Assembly: GCA_963969495.1 (NCBI GenBank)
Contig: OZ018327.1
Coordinates: 33,269,675 to 33,333,674, forward strand
DNA from: Ceratothoa steindachneri
Taxonomy: Eukaryota; Arthropoda; Malacostraca; Isopoda; Cymothoidae
Reading direction: 5' to 3'
DNA: 64,000 nt
Below are positions 21,880 to 33,484 of the stretch, in pieces. The notes below the pieces were generated by a model, which saw only the letters and a program-made list of their open reading frames with translations, made no database searches and had not been told where the DNA came from. The number at the start of each line of letters is the position of its first letter. Position 1 is the stretch's first letter. The position numbers and the translations under genes are program-made.

Positions 21880-23150
21880 TAATCCTCATTGCCAATCACA
21901 TAGGCTCATATCCAAAGTTTATCAATCCAGTGCATCCGTGGTATCATTAATTTGCAATGACCTTTTCCTCACCTAACTCTGTTATACATACAATCTAGAC
22001 TGGTAGCGCTCCACCAACTTTCGCCTTCCAAAACTACTTTCAATGGTGAAGTTACATGTTCCCTAAGCAACAAGTGAATCTTAATCGAAAGAAAGTGTGG
22101 TGCGTCAATCAAAGTAACCAGTGGCTTCACCCAATTCATATGGTGCAAAAGAAGATTCCAGGTTAGTAGAAAGTTCTTGGTTATTTCGCCCCCTGAACGC
22201 AATAACAAAACCGGACCGTTATCTTTTCCGAAGAATTCAGAGGATGGTTTTCATCTCCATGGAAAAAGTGTTTTCTCGCGACTAGATTTGGTTCGGGCAT
22301 ATAACCAGATTTCAATGTATCAAGAGGACATAGAAAAAAAACTGGTGTGTCAACTCCATTTGGGCTCTAAGAATTGTTGAGATTGCCGTTTGGTCTTAAA
22401 AATTCAATTTATTCCGTGGCTTAGAATTCGTTTTTGTCTATATCAACCATATTCTAATTTTCTCAGATAACAGAAATCTTTAAATAAAACATCTATACAG
22501 AGTCTGAAAAATACTGGTGGATAATAATTTGTGAATTCAATGGAAAAATGTGAGTTCATAAAGGAATAATTAATTTCGAGAGCCACCATGTCTCAGCTGC
22601 AGGAATATGTCATCCAGCGAGGAAGGACACGGAAATCAGCGAATTGCCCTTACCGATGGTTTACCTAGGACTACATGGATTTCTAGGTATGGTAGAAAAT
22701 TATAGGAGGAGGAAGCCCAATATTGCTGCAATTGCAGCTCCTATAAATGAACTCTTAAGACTTCAACCTAAACCTCGCTATCTTGTCTGGAATAATGCTG
22801 CATGGTAACCATTTAATGCTACTAAAGAATCCCTGGCGAACACAATCAAGTTACGTCACCAGTTTCGTAATGAATCACAGTACCAATTAGTGACAGACAG
22901 CTCTCAATTCGCAGCTGGTGCTGCTATTCATCAAACTGTTAATTGGTCTCCACAGCCAGTAGCGTTTTTCTCAAGCAAGTTGAGCAAAATAGGGCAAGCA
23001 TGCTCACGCTATGACAGGGAACTCCTGTGTGTGTCTCTTGCTGTGAACCCTTCCAAACAGATGATAAAGGGCGACATGTTGCTTATGTACGGAACACGTG
23101 GTATCTTCTTTTTCCTCGCTGTTACGTCCAAAGACCGACGAACAACATTG
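21880..23150 (+). pseudogene. Gypsy RT and RNase H, copy B
   Basis: VFSRLDLVRAYNQI near 22,270-22,320 is RT motif A with its catalytic Asp. The expected YVDD motif near 22,440 reads YINH, so RT is inactive. RNase H follows: TDSSQFAAGAAIHQ, PQPVAFFSSKLSK, YDRELLCVSLAV (22,890-23,050). Frameshifts separate the pieces. Counterpart of 9466-8390 in copy A. Confidence 0.8.
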
Positions 23151-23289
23151 TAATTTGACGGTAATATTAAAATATATTAACGACATAATGACAATACGTG
23201 GTGAAGATAATGTTAGTTCAGTGCAAATAGACTCGTTTGACAGCGCAGAGCAAGATGAACAAGTGAAATCGTTTCAACCCAAAATCAAA

Positions 23290-23756
23290 ATCGCTTTCCT
23301 TTCCCAGGAATACTCAACTTTGGTGTGAAGTAACATCTAAATACCCACGATTGTTTGTTGCCATAGCCTGCAGGATGTAAATTTTGAAGCAAATAATCAC
23401 ATCGTAGGATTAAAGCATCAATTCACTTGTTTAAAGAGAGGTACTTCTGGCCTAATATGGACAGGAACATACGTTTCTGGACACGAGAATGCCTCTAAAG
23501 TCAATCAGCTAAAGTTAATCGTCACACCAAGTCACAAACCTTGACCATTAGTTTTTCTATATCAAGATTCGAAACAACACACATTGACATAATTGGTCCG
23601 CTACCATCGTGTACACTGCCGGGAAAATCCTACCTGTTATAATGCATAGACAGAGCTACAAGGTGACTATGATCCATTACCGATTCCAGACATCAGTCCT
23701 GCAACGGTTGCTTAAGATACTTAGACGGTTGAATTCATAGATTCGTTGTTCCATTA
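23290..23756 (+). pseudogene. Gypsy integrase fragment, copy B
   Basis: A broken plus-strand reading includes the zinc-binding-side pieces (HQFTCLKRG, FWPNMDR-like) and THIDIIGPLPS near 23,580-23,610, the start of the integrase core with its first catalytic Asp. The C-terminal chromatin-binding part seen in copy A (HTVSIDRLK) is absent, removed at or near the second L2 insertion. Confidence 0.65.
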
Positions 23757-25215
23757 ATAATAATAATAATAATAGGTATTTATAATGCGCCCTTCAGGGC
23801 TGTTAGCCCTCCCAGAGCGCAGGTTGTGTCGCGAGTGTAGAGAAAGTTTACATGGAAGAGAAGGCAATTCTGAAGAAAGGAGACTCGAGGAAACGTTTAA
23901 AAGTAGCAAGGGAGAGAGGGGATCGGACTTCGGCAGGAAGAGCATTCCAGAGTCTAGGAGCACAAACTGAGAAGGAACGGTCATCCATGGAGCAGATGAC
24001 AGAGCGAGGAGTGATCAGGAGGGGATCGCGGTTAGACCGGAGTACCCGAGGAGTTTGGCGACGGGAGATGGCAGACGAGAGATAAGGTCGAACCTCGAGG
24101 TTTAGGGCCTTGTAGGTGATGAGCAGAATTTTATAGTGGGTACGGAAGCGAATAGATAACCAGTGTAGTTCCTGTAACAGAGGCATCGAAGGAGAGAACC
24201 GGAAGCGGCGAAGGAGGAGCCGGGCAACATACTTTTGAACTAGTTGTAGGGGGAGAAGTGACGAAGAAGGGAGATTCACTCGATGTTAATTGCAGTAGTC
24301 TAAGCGTGAGGTGATGAAGGCATGAATAGAAGTCTCAAGTCTTCCTCGATCAAAATGAGATCGAACACCTGATAAGTTGTGGAGGAAACCGAGGGAAGAC
24401 TTACAGATTCGATGGATGGGCAGTTTAAACGAGAGTTGCTGATGTTATCAGAGAAGGCAACATTGGTTTTACCAAGGCTAATGGATAGCTAGAGAGCTTT
24501 AAATTTCTCCACCATCGAAGAGGTACCAACAAGGAGAACTTCAGTTTTATCGTGTTTAAGCATGAGAAAGTTGGCAGACAGCCATTCGTTTATGGATGTG
24601 TAGGCTGAAAGGATCTTGGTAATTAATTGAGAGAAGGACATATGGGATGAGGAAAGGTATATCTGAGTGTCATTAGCATAGAGGTAGAAGGACAGGCCCA
24701 AATCACAAAGAAGGGAGCCAAGAGGAAGTAAGTGGAAGCGAAAGAGGAGGGGACCAAGGACTGAGCACCCCAAAATGAGTGGGCGTGGGTTCGGAGGATA
24801 GGTTATCGAGAGCGACCGACTGAATGCGGGAGGAGAGGTATGAGCGGAACCAATCAATTGCAGTGCCCGAGAAACCAAGGAAAGTGTGAAGACGATCAAG
24901 GAGGACAGTGTAGTCGATGGTGTCGAAAGCAGAGGAGAGGTCTAGGAGGACTAGAATGGACGTACAACCACAACCCCTATCGGCTGATCTACGTAAACCG
25001 TCTGAAACATTAAGAGTAGCGGTTTTAGCAGAGTGCTTCGCTTTGAACCCGGATTTGCACGTTTCATCGATATCGCAGTTAAAAATATGGTCATTAAGGC
25101 GAGAGAAAACCATTATCTCGAGCATCTTAGAGTGGAATTGAAGCTGTGAGATAGGACGATAGCTAGATGGTTCAGAGGGGTTAAGGTGTGGTTTTGTAAG
25201 GATAGGACGATATGA
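23757..25215 (-). mobile_element. L2-group LINE, copy B, inserted in Gypsy copy B
   Basis: 5'-truncated L2 copy with a (TTA)n tail at 23,755-23,775. Minus-strand pieces: NCDIDETCKSGFK, LVLLDLSSAFDTIDY (motif A), LYANDTQIYLSSS (motif C, YADD changed to YAND), then NLPSSSLLPLQLVQKY, LLQELHWLSIRF, SFSVCAPRLWNALP. RT is inactive. Related to copy A but clearly diverged, so they are separate insertions. Confidence 0.85.
23785..23820 (-). other. 3' stem-loop of L2 LINE, copy B
   Basis: AGGGCT (23,796-23,801), loop GTT, AGCCCT (23,805-23,810), with outer GCGC (23,787-23,790) and GCGC (23,817-23,820). Two base pairs of the inner stem differ from copy A on both sides (A-T to G-C, C-G to T-A), so pairing is kept. 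Confidence 0.8.
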
Positions 25216-25388
25216 GGCATGCTTGAAGAGAGAGATGACAATGATGACAGTAACGTAGAATCCGTCCCAGATAGTCAGAGAAATGGTAGAAAAGCAGACG
25301 TTTCTACTCCTTCCAGTAGATCCTTCATATGGGTATTTTTAAATATTTATTTTTGTAGGCCAAATTTAGTGGCTAAAAATCCAGTTGC

Positions 25389-25499
<111 letters not shown>

Positions 25500-25654
25500 A
25501 GAGGTAAAAGGCCATGTTGTATGTAGTTACTATTGAAGTCCACAGGGTCTTCGAGGTGAGAAAAATATTTTAAGGGAAAACTAAGCGCTACAAGAAACAT
25601 AAAATTGGAAGGCTCAGATTGTCTGAGGATTCCACTGGGCCTCGTAGGTGTTAA

Positions 25655-26150
25655 GGTTTTCAATTTCTGCTGTTGTCACAGAGTGGGGCACAGGCACCCT
25701 CCCTTGCGGAATGGCCGGAGTGAGCGGAAACTTTGATCCGTTCGTGCACCCTAAACTGATCTACGCTGCTCTCTCCATCACACAGTCACAGAGAGTTCTC
25801 GTAAGTTTTCACTTAGGCCCAGTCATAAGATCTTGCACTGCATTCCCCGTTGCCACACCTTATCAAACGCTTTTGATACATTCCGACAGACAATGTCCAC
25901 GAAACTTCTTTTCCGTTTTGCTTGGGCTAGCTTTTCCGCAAGACACCAGTTTTCGGTTGAGGATCTCCTCGAAGAGCTTCCCGCCAAATTCTAGAAGTGA
26001 ATTTGGCCGGTAACTCTCCTTCAACGTTGGGTCCTTTCCATGCTTAGGCAAGAAAATCATCTTAGCCATTTTATAAGCATCTGGAAAGTATCCCGTGTTC
26101 AGAAAGGCGTTATATATCCTTCTCATTCATTCGATGACATTGGCTGGTGC
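25655..26150 (-). pseudogene. Jockey/I-group LINE RT fragment
   Basis: Minus-strand frame 26,126-25,863 reads IYNAFLNTGYFPDAYKMAKM, LPKHGKDPTL and SYRPNSLLEFGGKLFEEIL. It matches 46.0-45.8 kb (IYNASLNTGYFPD, YRPISLLEIIGKV). A broken continuation with an IPQG-like motif B reaches about 25,680. Fragment only. Confidence 0.75.
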
Positions 26151-26249
26151 CTTTTAAAAATTTAGCTTTGTAACTCCGATCTAGTTCTCTGGTAAAGAAG
26201 GCAATGGAAAATGAATGTTTGAAAACATGCTTCTTTTAACGACAGTCAA

Positions 26250-28809
26250 CTCAGGGAGTAACAAGGAGTAACAAGGATAGTAAGTACCCTAGGAGACCTT
26301 ACGGTCCATTCAAAGAGGGTACCTTTGGACTAGCAATCGAGCGGGCACATGGCTGCTCAATTGTTTTGCGTCCCTAAACGGCCACTTTTCAAGACTTTGT
26401 CTAGTCTTGACTTGAACTGGTCAACAGATTCACTGTTGACAACTTCCACTGGAAGTGCGTTCCACTTACCGCAGATACTGTAGGTGAAAAAGTTTCCACA
26501 CAGATTGCGGTTGTAACGCTTCAGTTCAAGTTTGAAGTCGTGATTGCGCGTTCTGTTCTCACTCAGTGTGAAAATATCCCGGTAGTCAACATTGTCGAAC
26601 CCTCGAAGTATTTTGAAGACTTCGATGAGCTGACCACGCAGTCTACGGGTTTCCAGCGAGAACAGATCTAACTCCCTTAGTCTATCCTCATAACTTTTAT
26701 GTCGGATAGAGGGAATCAGCTTGGTTGCCCTGGCTTGTACGCGTTCCAATCTAGCGATGTCCTTTCGCAATGAAGGACTCCAAAATTGTACGGCATACTC
26801 CAGATGCGGTCGGACAAGTGAGTTGTACAGGCACAGTACAATCTCCTGGTTCCGATAACCAAACTTGCGCTTAATATAGCCTAGCATCCTTTGGGCCTTT
26901 TTCTCCGCCTCAATGCACTGTTTCGAGAACTTGAGGTCACTAGTGATTGTTACACCCAAGTCCTTCTTAGTGTCGGTAGATTCAATAGCAGTGCCCTTAA
27001 GGATATACTGAGATTGGGGGTTTCTGTGGCCGATATGCATCACTTTGCATTTCCCCACGTTAAAAGGCATTTGTCACGTGTCCGACCACTCCCCAATCTT
27101 CCCAAGATCTTCCTGCAGGCGGGCAGTATTTCCATCCTTTGCAACGTTCATACCAAGCTTGGTATCGTCGGCAAATTTGGAAATCTTGGCAACCATGTCA
27201 CCGTCCATGTCGTTGACGTAGATGATGAATAGTAGTGGTCCCAGGACAGAACCTTGAGGCACCCCGCTAGTAACGGGCACCCACTCAGAAGACTGTCCAT
27301 TCACCACCACCCGTTGCCGTCTGCCACTTAGCCAGTTCTCGATCCAGCCGGCTACCTTTCCGTCTATGCCAAGCGCTCGCACTTTCCGGAGAAGGCGGCG
27401 GTGTGGTACCTTATCAAAGGCTTTCTGAAAGTCTAGGTAGACCACATCCACCGCCTTGTCCCGATCGTGCTCACTGAAAACGAAGTGTAAGAATTCTACA
27501 AGGTTCGTCAGGCATGACCGTTGCCTTCGGAAGCCGTGCTGGGAACTCCTCAGTAGCAGGTTTGACTCTAAATACGACGTCACTTTGTCCACCATGATGC
27601 TTTCCATGAGTTTACCGACTATCGAAGTCAGACTGATAGGTCGGTAGTTCGACGGTTGGTTACGATCTCCTTTCTTGAAGATTGGAGTCACCTCCGCCTC
27701 ACGCCAGTCTCTAGGAACGCATTTGGTCCGGATTGACATGTTAAAGATAGCGCACAGATGTCGTGATACTTCATCGCACACTTCCTTCAACACCTTGGAT
27801 AGAAACCCGTCCGGTCCAGGGGACTTATTCGTCTTTAGGTCAGCGATCTTTTTCTTTATTTCTCCTTCAGTGAAGTCCATTGCCTCCAGCTTTTCCCCTG
27901 AGTAGGAATCCGTCGGCTGGGGAATGGGACCACACTCTTCAGTAAACACTGAAGAGAAGTAGTCGTTGAGGAGGTTAGTAATTTCTGCATCTGAATGCTT
28001 TAATGTCCCCTCCTCATTCCTCAAAGGGCCAATCGTTCGAGGGATTGGTTTACGGCTGTTCACATATCCAAAAAAACTCCTTGGGATTCTCTTTACAGAG
28101 TCTCGCCACTCGGAGTTCCTCAGACCGCTTAGCCGCCCTTATGCTGGACTTCACTCTCCTGGCTAGCCTCCGGTATTCGTCAAAGTCACCCGAGATCTTC
28201 GATTGCCGGTACGCATTTCTCCTCTCCCTAAGCAGTTGCCCGATTTCTCGATTAAACCACTTTGGTTGAACAGAGGACCGACGGGGGCATTTCAGAGGGA
28301 TGAAACGCGATTGAAGACTCATGAATGTGGTTTTGAAACTGTTCCAAGAGTCTTCAACAGCCTCGCACTCTTCTAGCCTCGCGTCAGTCAGTCCCGCACG
28401 TAGACCTGCAAAGTCTGCTCTTCTCAAATCGAGTTTCCTTGATTTACTAGTTGCAGGCTCTGCCTTGGGGACTTTGACTACAAATCTAATTAGTCGGTGG
28501 TCACTGCCACCGACCTCTTCGCCAACAGAGAGGTCCTCAACGATGTCATCCTCAGAGGTGAAAACCAAGTCGAGGATATTGTCTCCTCTCGTTGGCTCTC
28601 TCACCCATTGAGTCAGGAACTCGTTGTTCGTGAACTCCAGGAGTAGTGCGTTCTCGCCACAGGGTTCTCTGGTTTCCCAGTCAACTTGTGTGTTGAAATC
28701 ACCCATGACGATACACGCTCTGTCTTCGACAAGTTCTCCTAGTAGCTGGTACAGATCTCTGTCCTTTTCAACGAGTTGGGCAGGAAGTCTATAAAGCACC
28801 AGGGTCCTG
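26250..28809 (-). mobile_element. CR1-group LINE, copy B, nearly full ORF2
   Basis: Minus-strand CR1 with the C-terminal half of the endonuclease, complete RT and 3' UTR. The 3' end has the repeated CCTTGTTACT unit near 26,255-26,278 and shares CCGTAAGGTCTCCTAGGGTA with copy A. The coding region is broken only twice. It abuts a Penelope-like fragment at 28,810 and a LINE fragment at 26,150. Confidence 0.9.
26357..28799 (-). pseudogene. CR1-group endonuclease-reverse transcriptase
   Basis: The endonuclease part (28,799-28,050) has ACIVMGDFNTQVDW, NILDLVFTSE and GSDHRLIRF, so the GDFN and SDH catalytic motifs are present; the N-terminal half is absent. The RT (28,063-27,074) has DWREAEVTPIFKKGD, NYRPISLTSIVGK, VYLDFQKAFDKVPH (A), GVPQGSVLGPLLF (B) and KFADDTKLG (C). 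The thumb and C-terminal domain run 27,070-26,357. Two lesions are visible: a one-base frameshift in a run of seven T/A at about 28,065, between KEFF and the expected GYVNSRKP, and TGA for a Trp codon at 27,071-27,073 (copy A has SDTWQIPF here). All RT active-site residues are intact, so this is a young copy. The outermost start is not determinable. Confidence 0.88.
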
Positions 28810-29715
28810 TATTGCCTGCATGAATGCCGAGATGTCGGGAGTACTGTTTCCGGGCTGAAGTTGCACGTTAATTGCCGGTTTCTTCATTTGCATAATGACG
28901 GCTTCGGCCATCCGCAATCTTCTGTGGGTTTGGAGTCTCAGGATGATGGAGGTGTCCTTATTCAGTTTTTCACGGGTTAGGGTAGTGCCATGAGGGTGGG
29001 CGCCATCTTAAAGGTGAAGTGTCAGTCGCCTTAGCAGGGTTGTGGAGGTTACGCCAATGTACTTTGAATTACGATGTTCGCAGTCACCGACTTTGCACGA
29101 ATATTCGTACACGACGTTAGTCTCCTGGAGTTCGATCGTCGGAGGGAAACAGCTGTTCTTCATGATGCAAATACTGGTTTTCTTGGTCTTGTAGTATATA
29201 ATTAGATTTATATCCGTATTTGGGTCGGTTAGGGCCATGTTACGATGGAGAATGAGTTTGAGAGCCTTTTCGTCTTCACGATAGCCGGTGTTCATATTGT
29301 CCTTGTAATAAAGGTCGATATTATTCTTCTTCGGAGTGGACCTGACGTTAGGACCAGCAGTCAAGTTCATTTTCTCTTTCATGGTAGCGTCGATGGATTG
29401 TTGTGGGTTGTCGTTGTTAACGAGAACTCGGGAAACCCTCTTAAGTTGGAAATCAACAGCTGTCCACGAGGATGAATGAGAAATTGCCATGTTAACTAAA
29501 GCATTGGTGACTGATCTCTTGTAACTTTCAGGAAACTCAGAAGAACCGTTAAAGCAGAAGCCTATGTTCGTGGCATTAACGTATACTTGGGTCATAAATT
29601 TGGACTCCTGGGCACTTTTGAGGATATCAATGAAGGGAAGGGATCCTTCATTTTCCGTTTCGTGGGTGAAATTCAGACACGAGTTGTTCTTGAATCTTTC
29701 AACTAGGCCCTTCAC
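28810..29715 (-). pseudogene. Penelope-like element fragment, RT thumb plus GIY-YIG
   Basis: The 235-codon frame (29,715-29,008) reads NFTHETENEGSLPFIDIL, TQVYVNATNIGFCFNGSSE and YKRSVTNALVNMAISH, typical of the end of Penelope-like RT. It is followed by VYEYSCKVGDCEHRNSKYIG, the start of a GIY-YIG endonuclease with conserved Cys residues. Broken continuation of the GIY-YIG part reaches about 28,810, where the CR1 copy begins. The RT palm would lie upstream and is missing. Penelope-like enzymes combine RT and GIY-YIG nicking activity. Confidence 0.85.
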
Positions 29716-29724
29716 TTTATTTCT

Positions 29725-30560
29725 AAATAATCTTTATTTTTAAATACAAACAACAACGTAAGATGAAATAAGACACTCAACGACACTTAAAAAAATGAGA
29801 ACTTTCAACTCTTATAACGGGTTCACACATAGAACCATAATAACATTTGAAGGAACAGAATCCGAATCCATAAGTGCTCTACAAAGAAGCACTGTTCTCG
29901 TATAGTATTAGCACTCTTTTTGGAAAAGTTCTTTTTTGGGGGGTGGGGGTCCCCAAAGCTGGTGATATCTGTGTACGCAATGCCATACTACAGTTCTTTA
30001 ATGCAAACCTACAAAATAATAACGATCGCCTAAAAGATAAAGCCAGACCCCTTAAAGAAATAAGAAAAACTAATGCAGGGTTACTTAGGAGTGGGTGTTC
30101 TAAAACTAAGAACCATCGCTTTCCTGAATTTCAGAGATCAACCATCAGAAGTAATGAATTAATTTTATAATAGTAAATATCTCAACGCTAAAGAGTGAAC
30201 AGCCTAAAATTGGAAAGCGCCTCAAGATGAAGACCCAAAATCTATCAAGAGAGATACATCAGAAGACTTTCCAGGTTCCCGCCGAATAAAGAATAGTGAA
30301 TCCAGCTTCAACATTTCTTTATCCTTAAAGAAATTGCTGATCACATTTAGGCAGCCTACAATAAAGAAAGAAGAGCTATCTCTACCCTTTAGATTCAGTG
30401 ACTATCGTACAAGGCACTCCCACCAAGCCGAACCAAGAAACCTATCACTCTACTGAGGAGTAGTAAAAAAACTCGGTGGCAAATCACCGTTGGTAACCAA
30501 ACCACTCCAACTGGGCTAAACGGCTCATCCATAAATCGGGATAATGATGGCGAGACAGTG
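29725..30560 (+). repeat. LTR-like repeat plus Gypsy-type leader
   Basis: 29,740-30,235 is the inverted match of the repeat at 6645-5434. 30,275-30,530 resembles the Gypsy leader at 17,850-18,100 (shared GCCGAATAAAGAA, CTACAAT-AAGAAAGAAGAG, GAACCAAGAAACCTA). A solo or truncated 5' LTR with leader is the simplest reading. It contains the string TTTTTTGGGGGGTGGGGG near 29,930. Confidence 0.6.
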
Positions 30561-31126
30561 TTTTTGAGTAAGGAGTGACATGATGCATTTTTTTGCGTAT
30601 GGGACGTGAGCTCAAAAATCCTGCGAGTGAAGGCTAGTTTTAGGCAATTAATTACATCTCCTGCTGCTTCTAATCTCCTATGTTACGTCCCTCGTCCTCT
30701 ATAGGAAAGTTCAGGCTTCAGAATATATCATTTGAGCTAGCCAGAAAAACTAGTTCAAATGACGGTGTCATTAATTGATTTAAACCAACCGCTCCGATTG
30801 TCATCATGTTTTCCATGTGTGGGCGAAGTTGAGATTTGTAAGAGGTAAACTGATGTAGTGTAAGAACACTGTAACGATAGAAGTGAAGCTGAGAAAGAGA
30901 GTTTCTGGAATTACTCTGAACGAGTACTAGATGTGGGTATACTTCGAGATAAGGAAAATGGAGAGGAGGTTTCTGACAACAGCATATTGACCTCCATCGC
31001 GACGAAAAGACACCAAGGCGGGGAATAAATGATAAGTGGCTTCGTCCTTGATTGGTCCTAAAAGGGACAGCAGGGAGGTGGGTAGTGTCGAGGGATAGGC
31101 CAAGGTGTGGTTGGAGTTTTTCCCGA

Positions 31127-31131
<5 letters not shown>
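30561..31131. other. No gene recognised
   Basis: Unique-looking sequence before a (TA)n tract, without a credible coding frame. Confidence 0.35.

Positions 31132-31207
<76 letters not shown>
31132..31207. repeat. (TA)n microsatellite
   Basis: About 76 bp of pure TA. Confidence 0.95.
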
Positions 31208-31209
<2 letters not shown>

Positions 31210-33376
31210 TATTATCACGAATGCGGAGGGGTCGTTGTACTACTTCTTATATTTCGTTCGACCCGTGCTCTGGATGGGTTTATTGACTCAGAGTGCTTAG
31301 AGGTTAGCTAAGGAGGGATTGGAATAAACTTTGCCAGCAAGCGATCCAAAGGAAGTTAGATAAACAAACAATATGAAAATAAAATTTTAATGAGCGCTAA
31401 ACAACAAAAATATATACATACAAATAAGGTTCTTTGAGAGATGAATTAATAGGTGAAGCTCGGATATCTCACTTGGATTGTAAATATCTTTTCACTATGT
31501 AAATCCCTATACACTTTTACTGTTGGTAAGCTTCGCGGTGAAGTTGGGGAATGTGAAAGGGAAAGGTTACCTTGGAACCTGAGGTTCGAGTGGCACTGGA
31601 AAGTGAAGGTGGTGAAATAAAGGGTGGAGACGATAAGGTAGGTTCTCCAAGGACTGACCTGATCCCACAATTCCGTCACGATTCTGCTGGAAGAAGGCGG
31701 TGACAGGAGCTTCTTGTTAAAGAGGGCCCCATGCTTCTGAACTCCGAGGAATCTTAGGTGCCTCTGTGAGGAAGGGGGCGCGAAGTGACCTATTGACGCG
31801 TAGGGTCACGGAGAAAAGCTGACTTGCAGACCAACGGGATAAGGAGCCTTCCTAACTGGGACCGATCTCCTCTCTGAAGACTTGGTGCTTCGACGATTTA
31901 CCACAACACCAAGATAGATGGCAATTCCTGCCCCGCCAGACGCTGTGCAAGCTCTACTACCGATGGTTAAAATAATACATCTTTTATACCCGAAGCTCGG
32001 GAGAGGTTCACATGGCTGCGGAAGTAGATTTGATGTCAAGTGCCCTTCTTAGGATGAGAGCTGCTTGATTATCTCCTTCATTTCGTCCTTTGTAAACTTC
32101 TGGAAACCACCGGAAGGCAAGATGGGCTCCCATCTATCGATAATCAGTCCGGGAAGGAATGCGGTGGTTAGCTGAAATGGCCGGCGGATTCTTCCTGCGG
32201 GAGGCCACCAGACATCGGGCCGGAAGGCGAAGGTTTGGTAACGCGGCCCGATGGGAACGGAGGTGGGGAAACGTGGGAGCATTAGGCTATTCTCCTACAG
32301 GTAGTATTTTAGTGGTTTATTAGAGCGCCGGCCCCAATTGGTGTGAAAGAGGCTGCTGTTGATAAACATAATATTTAGACTTTGGAATAATAATAATAAG
32401 GTAAAAACCTTTGTCATGTATTTAAATTCGAAAAAGAAATTCAAATATATTCATTTCTCATCGAGTGATTTTACTTTCTCGTTTCAACTGGGCCCAAATG
32501 AGCCAAAAATGAATAAATAAGTTGGTTACTTTTTTATACATCAACACATCCAGCATTGTCATTCATCATTCTGTATTCAAACTAGGTAGTCAAATTCCAC
32601 AGCGTCTTTGTAATTCCTTCAGAATCGTGTCAGTTTACCGATCAATTTAATCTTTACAAGGGGCATCTCAAATATTTTGGAAAACTTATTCACCATCATT
32701 ATTCGTTTGATATAAATCCTTAAGTCAAGGGAGCCTTAGGATTTCCGAAGTTCTCCTTACTCTGTGGAAACTATCATAGAGCCCAAATTAGCGAACGGTT
32801 GCGGGAATGCTTCAAGTTTCTAAGCTCTTGAAGAGTTATAACAACTGTAAAATAGAAAACTTATTTTATTTCGACATGGCTGTTCAAGAGATTAAGTGAA
32901 AAAGACCGCGTGAAGATTTTGCTCTTGCAGAAGTCCACACTTTGGAGTGATCTCGACGAGTGACTAGTTAATGGAAAGGTCAAAAATCTATTGGAGCACC
33001 GTCTGGAGGACATTGGTAAATTTCAAGTATTTTATAGACACAACCCTCCTCCATATTTCAACGAGTTTAAGCCCCCTTGCAAACTTACTCTATCATAACC
33101 AGAAGTCGGAAAGAATGAGAGAAGAGCAAATCCAGATGAAGTAAGAAAAAGTTAATAGAGCTGAAAGCCGAAATGTTATTAGGTAGAACAAATTTGAACA
33201 AAGGCCCCCCCCCCTTTCAATGACCCATAGCATACGTCGCTATTTTATTTGAACAAAGACTTAAATGAGGCCACCAGGGGCCATTGAACGTGGCGTCACA
33301 ATGGAAGTTGATATCTGTCCCTGAATCGACATTGGACAGCACCGAGTCTTGATCGTTTTGAATCTCCGGCACTGGA
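31208..33376. other. Upstream region of the secreted-protein gene
   Basis: 31,208-32,340 has moderate GC and short open frames (for example 32,282-32,049 and 32,039-31,806, minus) with no domain I can name; it may be old repeat sequence. 32,341-33,376 is AT-rich and appears non-coding. Confidence 0.35.
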
Positions 33377-33377
33377 T

Positions 33378-33382
33378 TCAGT
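33378..33382 (+). promoter_or_regulatory. Candidate TCAGT initiator
   Basis: TCAGT inside ATTCAGTGTGAG, about 105 bp before the first ATG of the secreted-protein gene, matches the arthropod core-promoter initiator. No TATA box about 30 bp upstream and no clear DPE were seen. Predicted from position and motif only. Confidence 0.4.
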
Positions 33383-33484
33383 GTGAGCAGAGAACTCCAT
33401 CGCGAGCACAAGTGCGGACTCTTCTCTTCAAGCGGACTTTCTCTATTCAACCAACGCCATTTCACCCTGAGACTCAGAGAAACA

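Noticed and set aside
31052..31311. Open frames reading YIYIYI across (TA)n tracts here and at 6.7, 7.6, 13.5, 25.4, 41.5 and 58.4 kb
   Set aside because: Translation of a TA dinucleotide repeat; not coding evidence.
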